A model generated the notes under the pieces. That model was not told where the DNA came from. It was given only the letters and a program-made list of their open reading frames with translations, and did not search any database. Shown in pieces: positions 1 through 7,789 of a DNA stretch of 8,946 nucleotides. Each line of letters opens with the position of its first letter. Positions within the stretch are counted from its first letter, which is position 1. Both the position numbers and the translations under genes were made by a program. The stretch comes from Gammaproteobacteria bacterium (lineage in GTDB: Bacteria; Pseudomonadota; Gammaproteobacteria; Enterobacterales; Psychrobiaceae): positions 1 to 8,946 of the forward strand of contig JABSRS010000117.1 of the NCBI GenBank assembly GCA_013214885.1, written 5' to 3'.

Positions 1-603
1 GCGCAGGTACGGATCAACTTTTTGACTTAAATCACCAGGTAAAAAACCAAGTTTTTCACCCGCTTCAACCGCTGGGCGGGTCAACAGGATCCGGCGGACT
101 TCTTGTTTTTCTAGCGCGTCAATCGCGCAAGCCACCGCTAAATAAGTTTTTCCAGTACCCGCAGGGCCAACACCAAAGCAAATATCATGAGCAACGATAT
201 TGGTGACGTATTGGTGTTGATTAGTGTTGCGCGGCTTTATAATCCCCTTGCGGGTTTTAATGTAAACCTCTTTGCCCTGTGTACTTAAGTCGCTGGTCTG
301 TTGTTCTTGATTTAGCGATTTTGATTGCTCAATCGCTAAATGGACCATTTCAGAAGTGATTTCAGACATTTTTCCTTTGACCATTTGCGTGTCGACATAA
401 AGTTGACGCAACATATCAATCGCAATTTTAGCCATATGCTGTTTGGCAATGACTTGAAAGCAATTATTACGATAACTGATCTCAAGCCCCAGCCGACGCT
501 CAATGTGTTTTAAGTTATCGTCAAAAGGGCCACATAAATTGGCGAGCCGAGCGGTACTTGCGGGCTCTAAATAACAATTAAGTGTGATAAGTTTATTGCT
601 CAA
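1..603 (-). CDS. ybeZ: YbeZ, PhoH-family ATPase (N-terminal 201 residues, cut by window edge)
   Basis: This is the N-terminal part of a PhoH-like P-loop ATPase, the partner of the endoribonuclease YbeY in RNA and ribosome metabolism (family knowledge). The visible 201 codons follow E. coli YbeZ closely: LCGPFDD near residues 20-26, LERRLG-like ERRLG, a VHLAI segment, [11 protein letters not shown], the Walker A motif GPAGTGKT at residues 146-153, then [20 protein letters not shown] and VDPYLR at the edge. The Walker B motif and the rest lie outside. No ATG fits: the frame is open back to a stop at 646-648, and I chose the TTG at 603-601 because it gives MSNKLITLN followed by the family's LEP segment. 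A second TTG at 627-625 is possible. Neither has a good Shine-Dalgarno sequence. The gene begins 47 nt after the miaB stop on the same strand, so the two are probably cotranscribed and perhaps translationally linked. Identity is secure; the exact start is not. Confidence 0.95.
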   Translation of the reverse strand, partial: MSNKLITLNCYLEPASTARLANLCGPFDDNLKHIERRLGLEISYRNNCFQVIAKQHMAKIAIDMLRQLYVDTQMVKGKMSEITSEMVHLAIEQSKSLNQEQQTSDLSTQGKEVYIKTRKGIIKPRNTNQHQYVTNIVAHDICFGVGPAGTGKTYLAVACAIDALEKQEVRRILLTRPAVEAGEKLGFLPGDLSQKVDPYLR

Positions 604-650
604 TATTTGGTTGATGTTTCTACACAATTGACTGTGTTTGATAAATCAGG

Positions 651-2081
651 TCAAAACTTAGGCGTGAAGGTGCCAACACCATTGCTATCTATACTTTCTT
701 CACGCGATGCTACAATTGACGCTGGAGAGGTGTGAACTCGCAGCCCCATTTCAGCTTCGCCCCGCACAAATGTCCCGCGTAACGAGTTGCTAAACACATC
801 AACAATTTCGACATCTGCAAAACCGCCAATTAGCGAATGTGCACCTTCAAAATTAACCACTCGGTTATTTTCGGTGCGACCGCGAAGTTCCATTGGGTTT
901 TTCTTCGATGGTCCTTCAACTAAAATTCGCTGTACCGTACCAAGCATCTGTCTAGCATGTTGTAATGCTTGGGTATTAATTTGGTGCTGCAACTCGTGCA
1001 AACGCGTCTTCTTTGTTTCCATTGTAACATCATCTGGCAAATCTGCAGCAGGTGTTCCTGGGCGAGCACTATAGATGAAACTAAAGCTCATATCGAAGTT
1101 GATATCGCGAATCAATTGCATGGTTTGTTCGAAGTCATCAGCACTCTCACCAGGGAAACCAATAATGAAATCTGAACTCATGGCGATATTAGGGCGAACT
1201 TTTCGTAAACGCTTAATGGTTGATTTAAATTCAATCGCCATGTGATTACGTTTCATTAAGTTTAAGATTCGGTCAGAACCCGACTGCACTGGCAAATGAA
1301 GATGATCGACCAACTCTGGGACATCAGCATAAACATCGATTAATTCCTGGGTAAACTCAACAGGGTGGCTGGTGGTATAGCGAATACGGTCAATACCATC
1401 AATCGCAGCGATTAATCGAATTAAGGTCGCAAAATCACAAATGTCATCATCATGAGTAGCACCGCGGAACGCATTTACGTTTTGGCCGAGTAGATTAACT
1501 TCTCGAACGCCTTGTTCTGCTAATTGAGCAATCTCAAAAAGGACATCATCTAGTGGTCGTGATACTTCCTCGCCTCGGGTGTAAGGAACAACGCAAAAAC
1601 TACAATATTTACTACAGCCTTCCATTACCGAAACAAATGCTGTTACGCCATCTGCTTTTGGCGCTGGTAAATTATCGAATTTTTCGATTTCAGGGAAACT
1701 AACGTCAACCACCGATTGGGCACCATTATTGAGCTCTTTAATCATCGCAGGTAAGCGATGGAGAGTTTGCGGGCCAAAAACCAGATCAACAAAAGGAGCT
1801 CGTTGGCGAATAGCATTCCCTTCTTGGGATGCCACACAACCGCCAACGCCGATGTTGGTGCCAGGCTTTAATTCTTTTAGGTTTTTCCAGCGACCAAGTT
1901 GATGAAAAACTTTCTCTTGGGCTTTTTCTCTAATTGAGCAGGTATTTAGCAGCAGTACGTCAGCTTCTTCAGGCTCATCTGTTAATTCATAACCCAAGGT
2001 ACCTAATAAGTCGCCAATTTTAGATGAATCATACTCGTTCATCTGACAACCCCAGGTTTTAATAAGTAGTTTTTTAGCCAT
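651..2081 (-). CDS. miaB: MiaB, tRNA-2-methylthio-N6-dimethylallyladenosine synthase
   Basis: MiaB is a cytoplasmic radical-SAM methylthiotransferase that converts i6A to ms2i6A at position 37 of tRNAs reading UNN codons, following MiaA. The 476-residue product is of normal length (E. coli about 474) and nearly collinear with it. The N-terminal UPF0004 domain has the three cysteines of the auxiliary 4Fe-4S cluster, C12 ([11 protein letters not shown]), C48 ([15 protein letters not shown]) and C82 ([10 protein letters not shown]). The radical-SAM core has the CxxxCxxC triad C156, C160 and C163. A C-terminal TRAM domain occupies about residues 378-442, including [13 protein letters not shown]. 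The ATG at 2081-2079 has a GAGAG Shine-Dalgarno-like sequence 6 nt upstream and matches the family N-terminus. It is the first gene of the visible miaB-ybeZ operon. Nothing is missing from the catalytic residues. Confidence 0.98.
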   Translation of the reverse strand: MAKKLLIKTWGCQMNEYDSSKIGDLLGTLGYELTDEPEEADVLLLNTCSIREKAQEKVFHQLGRWKNLKELKPGTNIGVGGCVASQEGNAIRQRAPFVDLVFGPQTLHRLPAMIKELNNGAQSVVDVSFPEIEKFDNLPAPKADGVTAFVSVMEGCSKYCSFCVVPYTRGEEVSRPLDDVLFEIAQLAEQGVREVNLLGQNVNAFRGATHDDDICDFATLIRLIAAIDGIDRIRYTTSHPVEFTQELIDVYADVPELVDHLHLPVQSGSDRILNLMKRNHMAIEFKSTIKRLRKVRPNIAMSSDFIIGFPGESADDFEQTMQLIRDINFDMSFSFIYSARPGTPAADLPDDVTMETKKTRLHELQHQINTQALQHARQMLGTVQRILVEGPSKKNPMELRGRTENNRVVNFEGAHSLIGGFADVEIVDVFSNSLRGTFVRGEAEMGLRVHTSPASIVASREESIDSNGVGTFTPKF

Positions 2082-2087
2082 ACCGTT

Positions 2088-2092
2088 CTCTC
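2088..2092 (-). promoter_or_regulatory. Ribosome binding site of miaB
   Basis: On the minus strand the sequence GAGAG lies 6 nt before the miaB ATG. It is complementary to the 16S rRNA tail and supports that start. Confidence 0.6.
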
Positions 2093-2233
2093 AATTACCG
2101 CTGATAAAAATAGCGACGTATTTTACCCGCCAATGGGCGAGCTTACTAGTCTTTAATTATAATATATTTCACTTAATAAAATTTAAAACGTTAACCGATG
2201 CCTAAACCGGTAAAAAATGTGCAATTTAAAATA

Positions 2234-2262
2234 TTGTCTGCTTTAATTTATACAGGGATAAA
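2234..2262 (+). promoter_or_regulatory. Candidate sigma-70 promoter for the sugar dehydrogenase gene
   Basis: TTGTCT at 2234-2239 and GATAAA at 2257-2262 are separated by 17 nt. Each matches the consensus hexamer at four of six positions. Transcription would begin near 2269, giving a leader of about 35 nt before the ATG. In such AT-rich DNA weak matches arise by chance, so this is only a candidate. Confidence 0.25.
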
Positions 2263-2304
2263 TTAATTTAGTTCACCACCACAGTTGATTAAAAAGAGCA
2301 TCTT

Positions 2305-3585
2305 ATGGGTAAGAGATTAGAACAAGTAAAGGTTGCAGTTATCGGGTTAGGCTATGTCGGTTTGCCTCTGGCTGTCGCTTTTAGCCATCATTACCATACT
2401 ATTGGTTTTGATATAAATTTACAACGGATTGACGAGCTAAGAGTTGGTTGTGATGAAACTCTCGAGGTCTCAGAGCAAGAATTAGACGATGCTAAAAATC
2501 TTATTTTTTCCAGCAACGTTAAAGATCTTGATGAGGCCAATGTTTATATTGTTACGGTGCCAACGCCAATAACGTCGTTTAATCAACCCGATTTAACCCC
2601 ACTGATTAAAGCTAGCGAATCCATTGCCAAAACACTATCGATTGGTGATGTTGTTATTTATGAATCGACTGTTTATCCAGGTGCTACCGAAGAAGTGTGC
2701 ATTCCAGTGTTAGAGCGTTATTCTAATTTAACCTTTAACCGAGATTTCTTTGCTGGTTATTCTCCTGAGCGTATTAATCCAGGGGATAAGGAACATCGGG
2801 TGTGCGATATCTTAAAAGTTACCTCGGGTTCGACCCCCGACATTGCTGATTTTGTCGATGCGCTTTATGCCAAGGTCATCACCGCGGGTACTCATAAAGC
2901 CAGTTCGATTAAAGTCGCTGAAGCGGCTAAAGTGATTGAAAATACCCAGCGCGATTTAAATATTGCCTTGGTCAATGAGCTGGCGATTATTTTTAATAAA
3001 CTCGATATCGATACTGAAGAGGTGTTAAAAGCCGCTGGCACTAAATGGAATTTCTTGCCCTTTAGGCCTGGGCTAGTTGGGGGGCATTGCATTGGTGTTG
3101 ATCCCTATTATTTAACCCATAAAGCGCAAGCCATTGGCTATTTGCCCCAGGTCATTTTAGCGGGGCGGCGGATCAATGATAATATGGGAAAATATGTGGT
3201 TACTCGATTGATCAAAGCGATGATTAGAAAGAAACTGCAAGTGGTCGATGCTAAAATATTAATCCTCGGTCTAACGTTTAAAGAAAACTGTCCTGATCTG
3301 AGAAATACCAAGGTTGTCGATATGACTAAAGCATTGGCCGAATATGATGTTGAGGTTGATGTCTATGATCCTGGCGCTTCTAAAGAGCTTGCTTATGAAG
3401 AATATCAAATTGAGCTTATCGATATGCCATGTGTCGATAGTTATGATGCCGTGATACTCGCGGTTGCCCATCATGAGTTTATCGAGTTAGGGGTGGAGAG
3501 AGTTAGAAGCTTCTTAAAACCTGACGGAATACTGTATGACTTAAAGTATCTGTTTCCTGCGAGTGACGTTGATCTTCGACTGTAA
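2305..3585 (+). CDS. Nucleotide-sugar dehydrogenase, TviB/WbpO-type UDP-N-acetylhexosamine 6-dehydrogenase
   Basis: The product belongs to the UDP-glucose/GDP-mannose dehydrogenase family, which oxidises C6 of a nucleotide sugar in two NAD+-dependent steps to a uronic acid for capsule, O-antigen or exopolysaccharide. The 426 residues are full length. The N-terminal Rossmann fold has [10 protein letters not shown] (glycines 14, 16 and 19), followed by VPTPI and [11 protein letters not shown]. The central domain has the active-site lysine and asparagine K209 and N213 in [11 protein letters not shown], and the catalytic cysteine C262 in [12 protein letters not shown]. The C-terminal domain carries [16 protein letters not shown] and ends near DLKYLF. 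The [16 protein letters not shown] and [10 protein letters not shown] patterns fit the TviB/WbpO (UDP-GlcNAc/GalNAc) group better than plain UDP-glucose dehydrogenase, but the substrate cannot be fixed from sequence alone. The start is an ATG with AAAGAGC a few bases upstream. No glycosyltransferase or other sugar gene is visible nearby. The gene ends with tandem stops (TAA TAA). Confidence 0.93.
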   Translation: MGKRLEQVKVAVIGLGYVGLPLAVAFSHHYHTIGFDINLQRIDELRVGCDETLEVSEQELDDAKNLIFSSNVKDLDEANVYIVTVPTPITSFNQPDLTPLIKASESIAKTLSIGDVVIYESTVYPGATEEVCIPVLERYSNLTFNRDFFAGYSPERINPGDKEHRVCDILKVTSGSTPDIADFVDALYAKVITAGTHKASSIKVAEAAKVIENTQRDLNIALVNELAIIFNKLDIDTEEVLKAAGTKWNFLPFRPGLVGGHCIGVDPYYLTHKAQAIGYLPQVILAGRRINDNMGKYVVTRLIKAMIRKKLQVVDAKILILGLTFKENCPDLRNTKVVDMTKALAEYDVEVDVYDPGASKELAYEEYQIELIDMPCVDSYDAVILAVAHHEFIELGVERVRSFLKPDGILYDLKYLFPASDVDLRL

Positions 3586-3603
3586 TAAACAATAAACAAT
3601 AAA
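3584..3603 (+). repeat. Short tandem repeat of AATAAAC overlapping the stop codon
   Basis: The heptamer AATAAAC occurs twice in tandem (3584-3590 and 3591-3597), followed by a third partial copy AATAAAA. The first copy overlaps the end of the dehydrogenase gene and supplies a second in-frame TAA. It is probably slippage-prone AT-rich DNA with no assigned role. Confidence 0.6.
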
Positions 3604-3648
3604 AAATCCTTTAGACAGGTTATGCAAGTCAGTTTAGATATATGCCAC

Positions 3649-3680
3649 CGATGAAGCGCGGTAACTCCCGTTCTTTATCG
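3649..3680 (+). repeat. Imperfect inverted repeat (stem-loop)
   Basis: The arms CGATGAAG (3649-3656) and CTTTATCG (3673-3680) pair over eight positions with one G-T wobble. The 16-nt loop contains a further short CGG/CCG pairing. The structure lies within the convergent spacer and is not followed by a T-tract, so it is not a standard terminator. Confidence 0.4.
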
Positions 3681-3734
3681 CCTTAAATTAGAAATTGGCC
3701 AATGACAAAATCAGGGATGATTTTTTAGTATTTA

Positions 3735-3748
3735 CCGCAGGGATGCGG
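3735..3748 (+). repeat. Small inverted repeat CCGCA/TGCGG
   Basis: A 5-bp perfect stem (CCGCA at 3735-3739, TGCGG at 3744-3748) encloses a GGGA loop. An outer TACCG/CGGTA pair at 3733-3737 and 3757-3761 offers an alternative pairing. It is part of the structured spacer and would be weak evidence alone. Confidence 0.35.
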
Positions 3749-3820
3749 ATTAAATACGGTATTGAATAGACAATTTATCATTTAAGATCAGCGATAAATT
3801 TGCGGGTCGCCTTTCTTTTG

Positions 3821-3854
3821 GCTACTTTTCTTTGGCGAAGCAAAGAAAAGTAGC
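3821..3854 (+). repeat. Perfect 14-bp palindrome with 6-nt loop, REP-like element core
   Basis: GCTACTTTTCTTTG (3821-3834) and CAAAGAAAAGTAGC (3841-3854) are exact reverse complements around the loop GCGAAG. In RNA the stem could extend by three G-U wobble pairs. It is flanked by GCGGGTCGCCTTTCTTTT and TGGTGTGCG, the same arrangement I recall from a palindromic repeat dispersed in Shewanella and other gammaproteobacterial genomes, where it is often mistranslated as a short peptide containing SFGYFSLAKQRKVAG. It sits between two convergent gene ends. It could limit transcription from either side, but neither arm is followed by a run of T, so an intrinsic terminator role is not shown. Confidence 0.7.
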
Positions 3855-3988
3855 TGGTGTGCGTGTATAGAAGTCCCTTTAAGAAATAGGGCCTAAAAGC
3901 ACGTCATACAAACCACTAAAGTTATAGTCATTCGTTTAACTGATCAACATATAGCCTATACTGCGGTTTTTATTGTTTGCTTACTCAC

Positions 3989-5545
3989 TTAAGTCGCAAG
4001 AGACTGCATGATCTGGGTGACCGATTTTGACAACTCGTCAGACGATTTTGCCGTTTGCTGTGATAAGACCTCAGTCGCTTTAATTTCATCACTAATCGAG
4101 GTAAACATCTCTTGAACATTACCGCTCACGACGCGTTGTTCCTCAGCGGTCGCTGAGTTTTGAGTGTTCATTTTGTTGATTGAATCAATGGAACCGCTGA
4201 TATTCTCGATGCTACGACCAGACAATGTCACATTGTTGACACAGGTTTTAACCTGAATCATCGCTTGTTGGGTGACATTTTCAGCTTCAATTGATTCTCG
4301 CTGAAGCTTATCGATGGTTTTTTTGATTTGCTCAGTAGACTCTTGAGTTTTAGTTGCAAGCGAGCGAACTTCATCAGCAACCACTGCAAAACCACGACCT
4401 TGTTCACCAGCTCTAGCGGCTTCAATGGCTGCATTTAACGCCAGTAGGTTGGTTTGCTCGGCAATCCCCGTAATAACTTCTAAAATACTGCCAATTTCAT
4501 TGGATGCGACTCGTAAGCTTGATAGTCGAGAGACGACATTTTGCAGACCATCGGCAAGGACATTGATGTCACCAACGGTTTGAGTCATCAGTTGACGAGA
4601 TTTAATGGTTTCAGTACTGACTAGGTTCGTTTCTTCTGCGGTTAATTGGACATTTTGAGCAACTTCCGACACGCTGGCAATCATTTGGTCAAATGCACTT
4701 TGCATGCTAATAATTTCACGCCCTTGGCTCGCTAACGATTCATTGGTATGAATTGCAATCTCAGCGGCATCAGCACTCAGACCTGTTAAATCTTTTGATG
4801 AATGACGGACCCGTTCTAAGATAGTTCTGGTTTGTCCTTGCGTCATCTTTAGATGGGTTTTTAACTGGCCAATACCGTTGGTGGAGTCTGAATATAACTC
4901 ATTAAGCGTTGGTGAATTGATGTATAGCTTCGATTCTGCAACCAGCGCTCGATACCCTGATAATAGTGAACTACTTAGTCCTGCCATCATCACACCACCT
5001 GCCACTGAAATACCAAGTGCAACAAGACCTTCTAATCCCAATGAGAAACTGGCAATAGCAGGAGCAGCACCCGCTATTAATGCCACCACAGGTAATGCAG
5101 TAGCGGGTTCAATATCGCCAACGCTCAGTCGCCCTTTATCAGCATTAAGCCGATTATAGAGTTTTTGAGCTAACTCAACTTCTTTGCGGCTTGGCTTGGT
5201 ACGCACAGACTGATAACCAATAACTCTACCGTCCTCTTTTATTGCGCTAACAAAGGCATTGACCCAGTAATGGTCACCATTTTTACAACGATTCTTGACC
5301 AATATCATGTAAGGCTGATCGCTTTTTAAATGATGCCACATCTCAGCAAATACTGGACTTGGAACATCTGGGTGGCGCACCACACTGTGATCCGCGCCAT
5401 CAAGTTCTTCGCGGGTAAACCCTGAATATTTTTGAAAATCTTCATTATATAAGGTGATTTTACCCTGCAAATTGGTAGTAGAAATAAGTAATGCATTGTC
5501 AGTAAGCATTAATTCATTATTGGTGATTGGTAAATTTGTTCTCAT
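3989..5545 (-). CDS. Aer-type PAS-containing methyl-accepting chemotaxis protein (energy/aerotaxis receptor)
   Basis: This 518-residue inner-membrane chemoreceptor resembles E. coli Aer (506 residues). The N-terminal PAS domain (about 15-120) keeps the residues linked to FAD binding in Aer at the same numbers: N34, R57, H58 and D60 (VVRHPDVP), F66, and N85 in [13 protein letters not shown]. Residue 79 is Tyr, where I recall Trp in E. coli. A compact hydrophobic hairpin rich in Ala and Gly spans about 149-168 and 173-195, anchoring the protein with almost no periplasmic loop. A long helical signalling domain follows, with the conserved tip [20 protein letters not shown] from residue 363, which contacts CheW and CheA. 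No NWETF-like CheR-tethering pentapeptide is present at the C-terminus, as in Aer. The expected role is sensing redox or electron-transport state through FAD and steering swimming. The ATG has AAGGA 5 nt upstream. Orthology to aer itself is inferred, since these genomes often carry several PAS-MCP paralogues. Confidence 0.93.
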   Translation of the reverse strand: MRTNLPITNNELMLTDNALLISTTNLQGKITLYNEDFQKYSGFTREELDGADHSVVRHPDVPSPVFAEMWHHLKSDQPYMILVKNRCKNGDHYWVNAFVSAIKEDGRVIGYQSVRTKPSRKEVELAQKLYNRLNADKGRLSVGDIEPATALPVVALIAGAAPAIASFSLGLEGLVALGISVAGGVMMAGLSSSLLSGYRALVAESKLYINSPTLNELYSDSTNGIGQLKTHLKMTQGQTRTILERVRHSSKDLTGLSADAAEIAIHTNESLASQGREIISMQSAFDQMIASVSEVAQNVQLTAEETNLVSTETIKSRQLMTQTVGDINVLADGLQNVVSRLSSLRVASNEIGSILEVITGIAEQTNLLALNAAIEAARAGEQGRGFAVVADEVRSLATKTQESTEQIKKTIDKLQRESIEAENVTQQAMIQVKTCVNNVTLSGRSIENISGSIDSINKMNTQNSATAEEQRVVSGNVQEMFTSISDEIKATEVLSQQTAKSSDELSKSVTQIMQSLAT

Positions 5546-5550
5546 GTCAA

Positions 5551-5555
5551 TCCTT
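5551..5555 (-). promoter_or_regulatory. Ribosome binding site of the Aer-type receptor
   Basis: AAGGA on the minus strand lies 5 nt before the ATG at 5545-5543. It is the best Shine-Dalgarno match in the window and fixes the start. Confidence 0.75.
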
Positions 5556-5601
5556 GCTGGTGGGAATATCGAATTTATGAAAGCTATCTTATGAAGAAAT
5601 G

Positions 5602-5628
5602 TTAATGGCTAAAAATACTTAAAGTTCA
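5602..5628 (-). promoter_or_regulatory. Candidate FliA (sigma-28) flagellar promoter for the receptor gene
   Basis: Read on the minus strand, TGAACTTT (5628-5621) and GCCATTAA (5609-5602) are separated by exactly 11 nt. The flagellar sigma-28 consensus is TAAAGTTT-N11-GCCGATAA, so each half matches at six of eight positions with ideal spacing. Transcription would start about 10 nt downstream of the -10, leaving a leader of roughly 50 nt before the ATG. FliA control of chemoreceptor genes, including aer in E. coli, is established, which makes the site plausible. The surrounding DNA is AT-rich, so chance remains possible. Confidence 0.45.
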
Positions 5629-5844
5629 TTTCAGATTAACCTAAAATTATGACAATTACTTTACAAATATAGTGTTACCCCTTATTTATTAAACATCGCA
5701 CTAAAAAAATTCAGTTGCAAGTTTTTTTGCTATTAATCAAATAAGTTGTTTAGAAGCTGTTGATTGAATATTTCGTTAGCGCAAGAGATTACTTTGACCT
5801 AAACTAGTGCTCAAAACATTAAGAACGAATACAAATATAATTCA

Positions 5845-7773
5845 ATGAGTCAATTAATCTCACAAGTCACCGAAGCGTTCGGTGTTGATGGTAAATTATC
5901 CCAAGCAATTAGTGGCTATGAGCCTCGCGCTGCTCAAATTGAAATGGCCAGTGTTGTTTGTCAGGCGATTGAAGCGGATCAACAATTGGTCGTTGAAGCG
6001 CAGACAGGTACTGGTAAAACCTTTTCATATTTAATTAGTGCCATTTTAAGCGGAAAAAAAACGATCGTCAGTACAGGAACTAAAGCGCTGCAAGATCAGT
6101 TGTTTTATAAAGATCTCCCCCTGGTTCGTAGTGCATTAAATAAGCCCTTGAAAGTGGCCCTTCTTAAGGGGCGAAGTAACTATTTATGTATCGAAAGACT
6201 CAAAAAACTGACCTCACAAGGTGCCTCAAGGCATCCACAAACTGAGGCAGATTTAACTCAAATAAAAAGATGGTCTTCACACACGGTATCTGGTGACCTA
6301 GGCGACGTGCCTTCGATTTCCGAATCATCATTTGCATTACCATTAGTGACATCGACGCCTGACAGTTGTAGCGGTCGACAATGCCAATATTTTGATGATT
6401 GCTACTTATTACGCGCAAGAAGGTTAGCGATGGAAGCCGATTTACTGGTGGTTAATCATCATCTTTTTTTTGCTGATATGGCGTTAAAAGATACTGGTTT
6501 TGGTGAGTTAATTCCGCAAGCGGAGTTGATTATATTTGATGAAGCCCATCAAATACCTGATATTGCCTGTAGCTATTTTGGGCAGTCCCTTTCAACGCGT
6601 TCACTCAAAGAGCTGGCCAGTGATGTTATTCACGCTTACCACGATGGATTAAAAGATACCAAGCAGTTACTAAAAGCTGCTCAGATAATTGAACGATGCA
6701 GTGACCAACTACGTTTGTGCTTTTCTCATCACGGTGAAAGAGGAGATTGGGCTGGCGCAATGCAGCGCAAAGATGTCGCCAGTGCGTTTGAGCAATTAAG
6801 TCAAAATATTGATTTTTTATATCAAGTGATCAAAATTTCATTGTCACGAAGTGATGCCTTAGATAGCTGTTTTGAGCGTCTGATTGAACTAAAAAGTAAT
6901 TTAGCCTTGTTTGAACAAACGAATAAACTCGGTTTTAGCTTTTGGTATGAAGCAGGCAAGCAACACTTACAACTCAATATCAGTCCACTATCGATTGCCG
7001 ACAAATTTAGAGAGCACATCAATAGCTACCAAGCGAGTTGGATCTTTACGTCGGCCACGTTGCAGGTCGATAACAAATTTGACAATTTTAAAGGGTTGTT
7101 GGGCATTGAATCAGCCAATACATTGGCACTGGATAGCCCCTTCGATTATCAAAAACAATCGTTGTTTTGCATTCCAAGATATTTACCCGAGCCTGCGCAT
7201 CCACAATATGTCGATCAGTTGGCATTATTAATTGAAACCATTATAAGTGCGAGTAACGGTGGCGTGATGATTTTAGTCACCAGTTACTCGACGCTTAATC
7301 GACTAAATAAAATCCTCGAAGGCAAGATTAGCCAGTTACTGTTAGTCCAAGGTCTCGATAGTAAGCAAAAATTACTCCATAGCTTTAGTGAGGATGGTAA
7401 TGCGGTTCTTTTGGCGACAACCTCATTTTGGGAAGGGGTTGATATTAGAGGTGACGCCTTAAGGTGTGTTATTATCGACAAATTACCCTTTGCATCACCA
7501 GATGACCCGCTATTGAAAGCGCGTTTGGATGATTCGAAAAAACGTGGTGAGGATGGTTTCGCAACGGTTCAAATCCCTCAGGCGGTTATTGCGCTTAAAC
7601 AAGGGGCTGGGCGTTTAATTCGAGATAGCAGTGATCAAGGTGCCTTCTTATTATGTGATACTCGAATGGTAACGCGTCCTTATGGTCGAATTTTTATGCA
7701 AAGCTTACCCGATATGAAACGAACGCGAGATGTAAAGCAAGTGATTACTTACCTCGAAAATATAGCCAAATAA
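5845..7773 (+). CDS. yoaA: YoaA, DinG/XPD-family iron-sulfur ATP-dependent DNA helicase
   Basis: YoaA is a superfamily 2, XPD/DinG-like 5'-3' helicase. In E. coli it binds the clamp-loader subunit chi (HolC) and helps cells tolerate replication-blocking damage. The 642-residue product is full length and aligns end to end with E. coli YoaA. It has Walker A QTGTGKT at residues 53-59, the iron-sulfur cysteines C115 (SNYLCIERL), C175, C180 and C186, VNHHLFFADM, the DEAH box at 232-235 (IIFDEAHQIPDIA), the WIFTSATL motif, SFWEGVDIRGD, LPFASPDDPLLKARL, and motif VI QGAGRLIRD with Q586, R590 and R593. The ATG at 5845 gives a short N-terminal extension before the conserved DGKLSQAI segment; no strong Shine-Dalgarno is visible. 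It lies 16 nt upstream of tsaB, as in E. coli where yoaA and tsaB are neighbours. DinG is the main alternative, but the cysteine spacing and collinearity favour YoaA. Confidence 0.95.
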   Translation: MSQLISQVTEAFGVDGKLSQAISGYEPRAAQIEMASVVCQAIEADQQLVVEAQTGTGKTFSYLISAILSGKKTIVSTGTKALQDQLFYKDLPLVRSALNKPLKVALLKGRSNYLCIERLKKLTSQGASRHPQTEADLTQIKRWSSHTVSGDLGDVPSISESSFALPLVTSTPDSCSGRQCQYFDDCYLLRARRLAMEADLLVVNHHLFFADMALKDTGFGELIPQAELIIFDEAHQIPDIACSYFGQSLSTRSLKELASDVIHAYHDGLKDTKQLLKAAQIIERCSDQLRLCFSHHGERGDWAGAMQRKDVASAFEQLSQNIDFLYQVIKISLSRSDALDSCFERLIELKSNLALFEQTNKLGFSFWYEAGKQHLQLNISPLSIADKFREHINSYQASWIFTSATLQVDNKFDNFKGLLGIESANTLALDSPFDYQKQSLFCIPRYLPEPAHPQYVDQLALLIETIISASNGGVMILVTSYSTLNRLNKILEGKISQLLLVQGLDSKQKLLHSFSEDGNAVLLATTSFWEGVDIRGDALRCVIIDKLPFASPDDPLLKARLDDSKKRGEDGFATVQIPQAVIALKQGAGRLIRDSSDQGAFLLCDTRMVTRPYGRIFMQSLPDMKRTRDVKQVITYLENIAK

Positions 7774-7789
7774 CGAAATAGTGAAATAA

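Larger units (their letters stand above)
2082..2304. other. AT-rich divergent intergenic region between miaB and the sugar dehydrogenase
   Basis: This 223-bp spacer separates two divergently transcribed genes and must hold promoters for both unless transcription enters from farther away. On the minus strand it contains GGGTAAAATACG, a possible -10 box for miaB, just after a small CGCC/GGCG inverted repeat with a 4-nt loop (about 2129-2140). No good -35 box is visible at the right distance. An exact TATAAT is also present on both strands around 2156-2163, but without a convincing -35 partner. I see no coding sequence or RNA gene here. Confidence 0.6.
3586..3988. other. Convergent intergenic region with stem-loops, no convincing gene
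   Basis: This 403-bp spacer lies between the 3' ends of the convergent dehydrogenase and chemoreceptor genes. It contains no open frame with the marks of a real gene; the longest plus-strand possibility I looked at near the left end is only 14 codons (3642-3686). It holds at least three inverted repeats, at 3649-3680, 3735-3748 and 3821-3854, described separately. Taken together, about 3640-3900 looks like one copy of a mobile or REP-like intergenic repeat of Shewanella-type genomes. That assignment rests on my recollection of similar sequences and needs a genome comparison. Confidence 0.5.
5546..5844. other. AT-rich divergent intergenic region between the receptor and yoaA
   Basis: This 299-bp spacer must carry control signals for two divergent genes. 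A sigma-28-like promoter facing the receptor is described separately. For yoaA I see only weak sigma-70 candidates, such as TTTACA at 5661-5666 with a poor -10, or TTGACC near 5794. I found no LexA-type CTGT-N8-ACAG box, no coding sequence and no RNA gene. Confidence 0.55.

Noticed and set aside
787..1175. Plus-strand open frames antisense to miaB
   Set aside because: They lie wholly opposite a full-length, highly conserved gene and encode no recognisable protein.
2156..2163. TATAAT on both strands in the miaB/dehydrogenase spacer
   Set aside because: No -35-like hexamer sits 16-18 nt away on either strand, and the surrounding DNA is strongly AT-rich.
3642..3686. A 14-codon plus-strand frame beginning ATGCCACCGATG
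   Set aside because: It is very short, has no Shine-Dalgarno sequence and lies inside the structured spacer, overlapping a stem-loop.
3821..3854. Reading the perfect 14-bp hairpin as an intrinsic transcription terminator
   Set aside because: The stem is AT-rich and neither side is followed by a run of T in the direction of transcription, so a standard Rho-independent terminator is not supported. It is listed as a repeat instead.
4878..5159. Plus-strand open frame antisense to the chemoreceptor
   Set aside because: It is a shadow of the strongly supported receptor gene, coinciding with its Ala/Gly-rich membrane segment, and has no independent coding evidence.
5836..5841. Exact TATAAT just before the yoaA start codon
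   Set aside because: Transcription would start at or after the ATG at 5845, so it cannot drive the full gene; AT-rich DNA gives such matches by chance.
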